Assembly (NCBI GenBank): GCA_013396995.1
Contig: VWZP01008563.1
Span: 452,392-516,391 of the forward strand
DNA length: 64,000 nt
Source: Dicaeum eximium
Taxonomy: Eukaryota; Chordata; Aves; Passeriformes; Dicaeidae
Direction: 5' to 3'
The stretch's first letter is position 1. Each line of letters begins with the position of its first letter. The translations under genes were made by a program, and so were the position numbers. The notes under the pieces are model-generated. The model did no database searches, was not told the DNA's origin, and saw only the letters and a program-made list of their open reading frames with translations. Below, one piece after another: positions 63,050 through 64,000 of this stretch.

Positions 63050-64000
63050 GGAAAATTCTGCAAGGAAAGGCTGAGAGAACTGGGTCTGTAGGGGCTGGAG
63101 AACTGGGTTTGTAAAGGATGGAGAACTGGGTTTGTAGGGGATACAGAACTGGGTCTGTAGGGGCTGGAGAACTGGGTTTGTAAAGGATGGAGAACTGGGT
63201 TTGTAGGGGATACAGAACTGGGTCTGTAGGGGCTGGAGAACTGGGTTTGTAAAGGATGGAGAACTGGGTTTGTAGGGGATACAGAACTGGGTCTGTAGGG
63301 GCTGGAGAACTGGGTTTGTAAAGGATGGAGAACTGGGTTTGTAGGGGATACAGAACTGGGTCTGTAGGGGCTGGAGAACTGGGTTTGTAAAGGATGGAGA
63401 ACTGGGTTTGTAGGGGATACAGAACTGGGTCTGTAGGGGCTGGAGAACTGGGTTTGTAAAGGATGGAGAACTGGGTTTGTAGGGGATACAGAACTGGGTC
63501 TGTAGGGGCTGGAGAACTGGGTTTGTAAAGGATGGAGAACTGGGTTTGTAGGGGATACAGAACTGGGTCTGTAGGGGCTGGAGAACTGGGTTTGTAAAGG
63601 ATGGAGAACTGGGTTTGTAGGGGATACAGAACTGGGTCTGTAGGGGCTGGAGAACTGGGTTTGTAAAGGATGGAGAACTGGGTTTGTAGGGGATGCAGAA
63701 CTGGGTCTGTAGGGGCTGGAGAACTGGGTTTGTAGGGGATACAGAACTGGGTCTGTAGGGGATACAGAACTGGGTTTGTAGGGGATACAGAACTGGGTTT
63801 GTAGGGGCTGGAGAAGAGCTTTGGGGTGACCTAACTGTGCCCTTCCAGTGCCTGAAGGAGCTGATGAAAGGCAGAGAGAGATGATTTACAAGGGGCTGCA
63901 GGGACAGGCCAAGAGGAATGGCTTCAAACTGAGAGGGCAGGTTTAGAAGGGATACTGGGAAGAAATTCTGTGAGAAACTGGCACAGGCTGCCCAGGGAAG
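63050..64000 (+). mobile_element. CR1 LINE fragment split by a large internal tandem array, cut by window edge
   Basis: CAAGGAAAGGCTGAGAGAAC before the array and CTGGAGAAGAGCTTTGGGGT, CCTTCCAGTGCCTGAAGGAG and GGAATGGCTTCAAACTGAGA after it are consecutive parts of a sense CR1. The 3' end lies outside the window. Confidence 0.88.
63075..63815. repeat. Higher-order minisatellite, 3 x 23 = 69 bases, within a CR1
   Basis: GTAAAGGATGG recurs at 63111, 63180, 63249, 63318, 63387, 63456, 63525, 63594 and 63663, exactly 69 apart. Each 69-base unit is three 23-base variants of GGAGAACTGGGTTTGTAGGG. The copies are almost identical, with one t/g difference near 63691, and simpler monomers form the right end. 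Confidence 0.97.

Larger units (their letters stand above)
58256..64000 (-). other. SRGAP2: SRGAP2 intron upstream of window exon 1, partial
   Basis: Runs off the right edge; exons for residues 1-87 were searched for and not recognised. It contains a (GAGAGG)n tract at 58799-58834, a CR1 at 61130-61300, a 26-base T run at 62350-62375, and a CR1 carrying a large 69-base array at the right edge. Confidence 0.75.

Noticed and set aside
63075..63815. Regular repeats resembling a CRISPR array
   Set aside because: There are no unique spacers; the 69-base units are themselves 23-base tandem copies within a CR1 in a vertebrate genome.

Overview
This is a vertebrate nuclear window, almost certainly from a bird and probably a passerine. 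Long spliced genes with GT-AG introns lie among many 5'-truncated CR1 LINE fragments. There are no Alu/L1-type repeats and no prokaryotic features. GC-rich minisatellites and short introns at the left give way to longer, AT-richer introns at the right. Species is inferred from repeat style only.

Two genes are present, both on the minus strand and in the same order and orientation as in human 1q32.1. (1) IKBKE (IKK-epsilon), positions 326-5180: ten coding exons giving residues 1-451, i.e. the whole kinase domain, the ubiquitin-like domain and the start of the scaffold/dimerisation domain. The remaining 3' exons lie beyond the left edge. (2) SRGAP2, positions 13889-58255: twenty coding exons from about residue 88 to the stop codon (1072 residues in my numbering), plus a roughly 5.3 kb 3' UTR reaching a poly(A) signal near 8.58 kb. 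The first coding exons (start of the F-BAR domain) lie beyond the right edge. Every exon junction was read from the sequence. Splice sites and codon phases close without a frameshift or stop, so both genes look intact as far as they are visible.

Layout: 1-5.2 kb IKBKE; 4.8-6.4 kb CpG-rich IKBKE 5' region with two minisatellites; 6.4-8.5 kb spacer with a CR1 fragment; 8.56-13.9 kb SRGAP2 3' UTR; 13.9-64 kb SRGAP2 exons and introns with CR1 fragments, tandem repeats and one possible degraded retroviral env-like stretch (17.35-17.9 kb). The two products are not known to work together. IKBKE is an innate-immune kinase that phosphorylates IRF3/IRF7; SRGAP2 is an F-BAR/RhoGAP/SH3 protein acting on Rac1, membranes and neuronal migration.

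I found no new gene system. The best leads are: arginines replacing the activating ubiquitin-acceptor lysine (human K401) in IKBKE; a tandem duplication that copied the 3' splice site of the SRGAP2 SH3 exon; tandem arrays born inside or beside CR1 elements; two consecutive SRGAP2 microexons; and a minisatellite next to the IKBKE start that leaves its reading frame open upstream.
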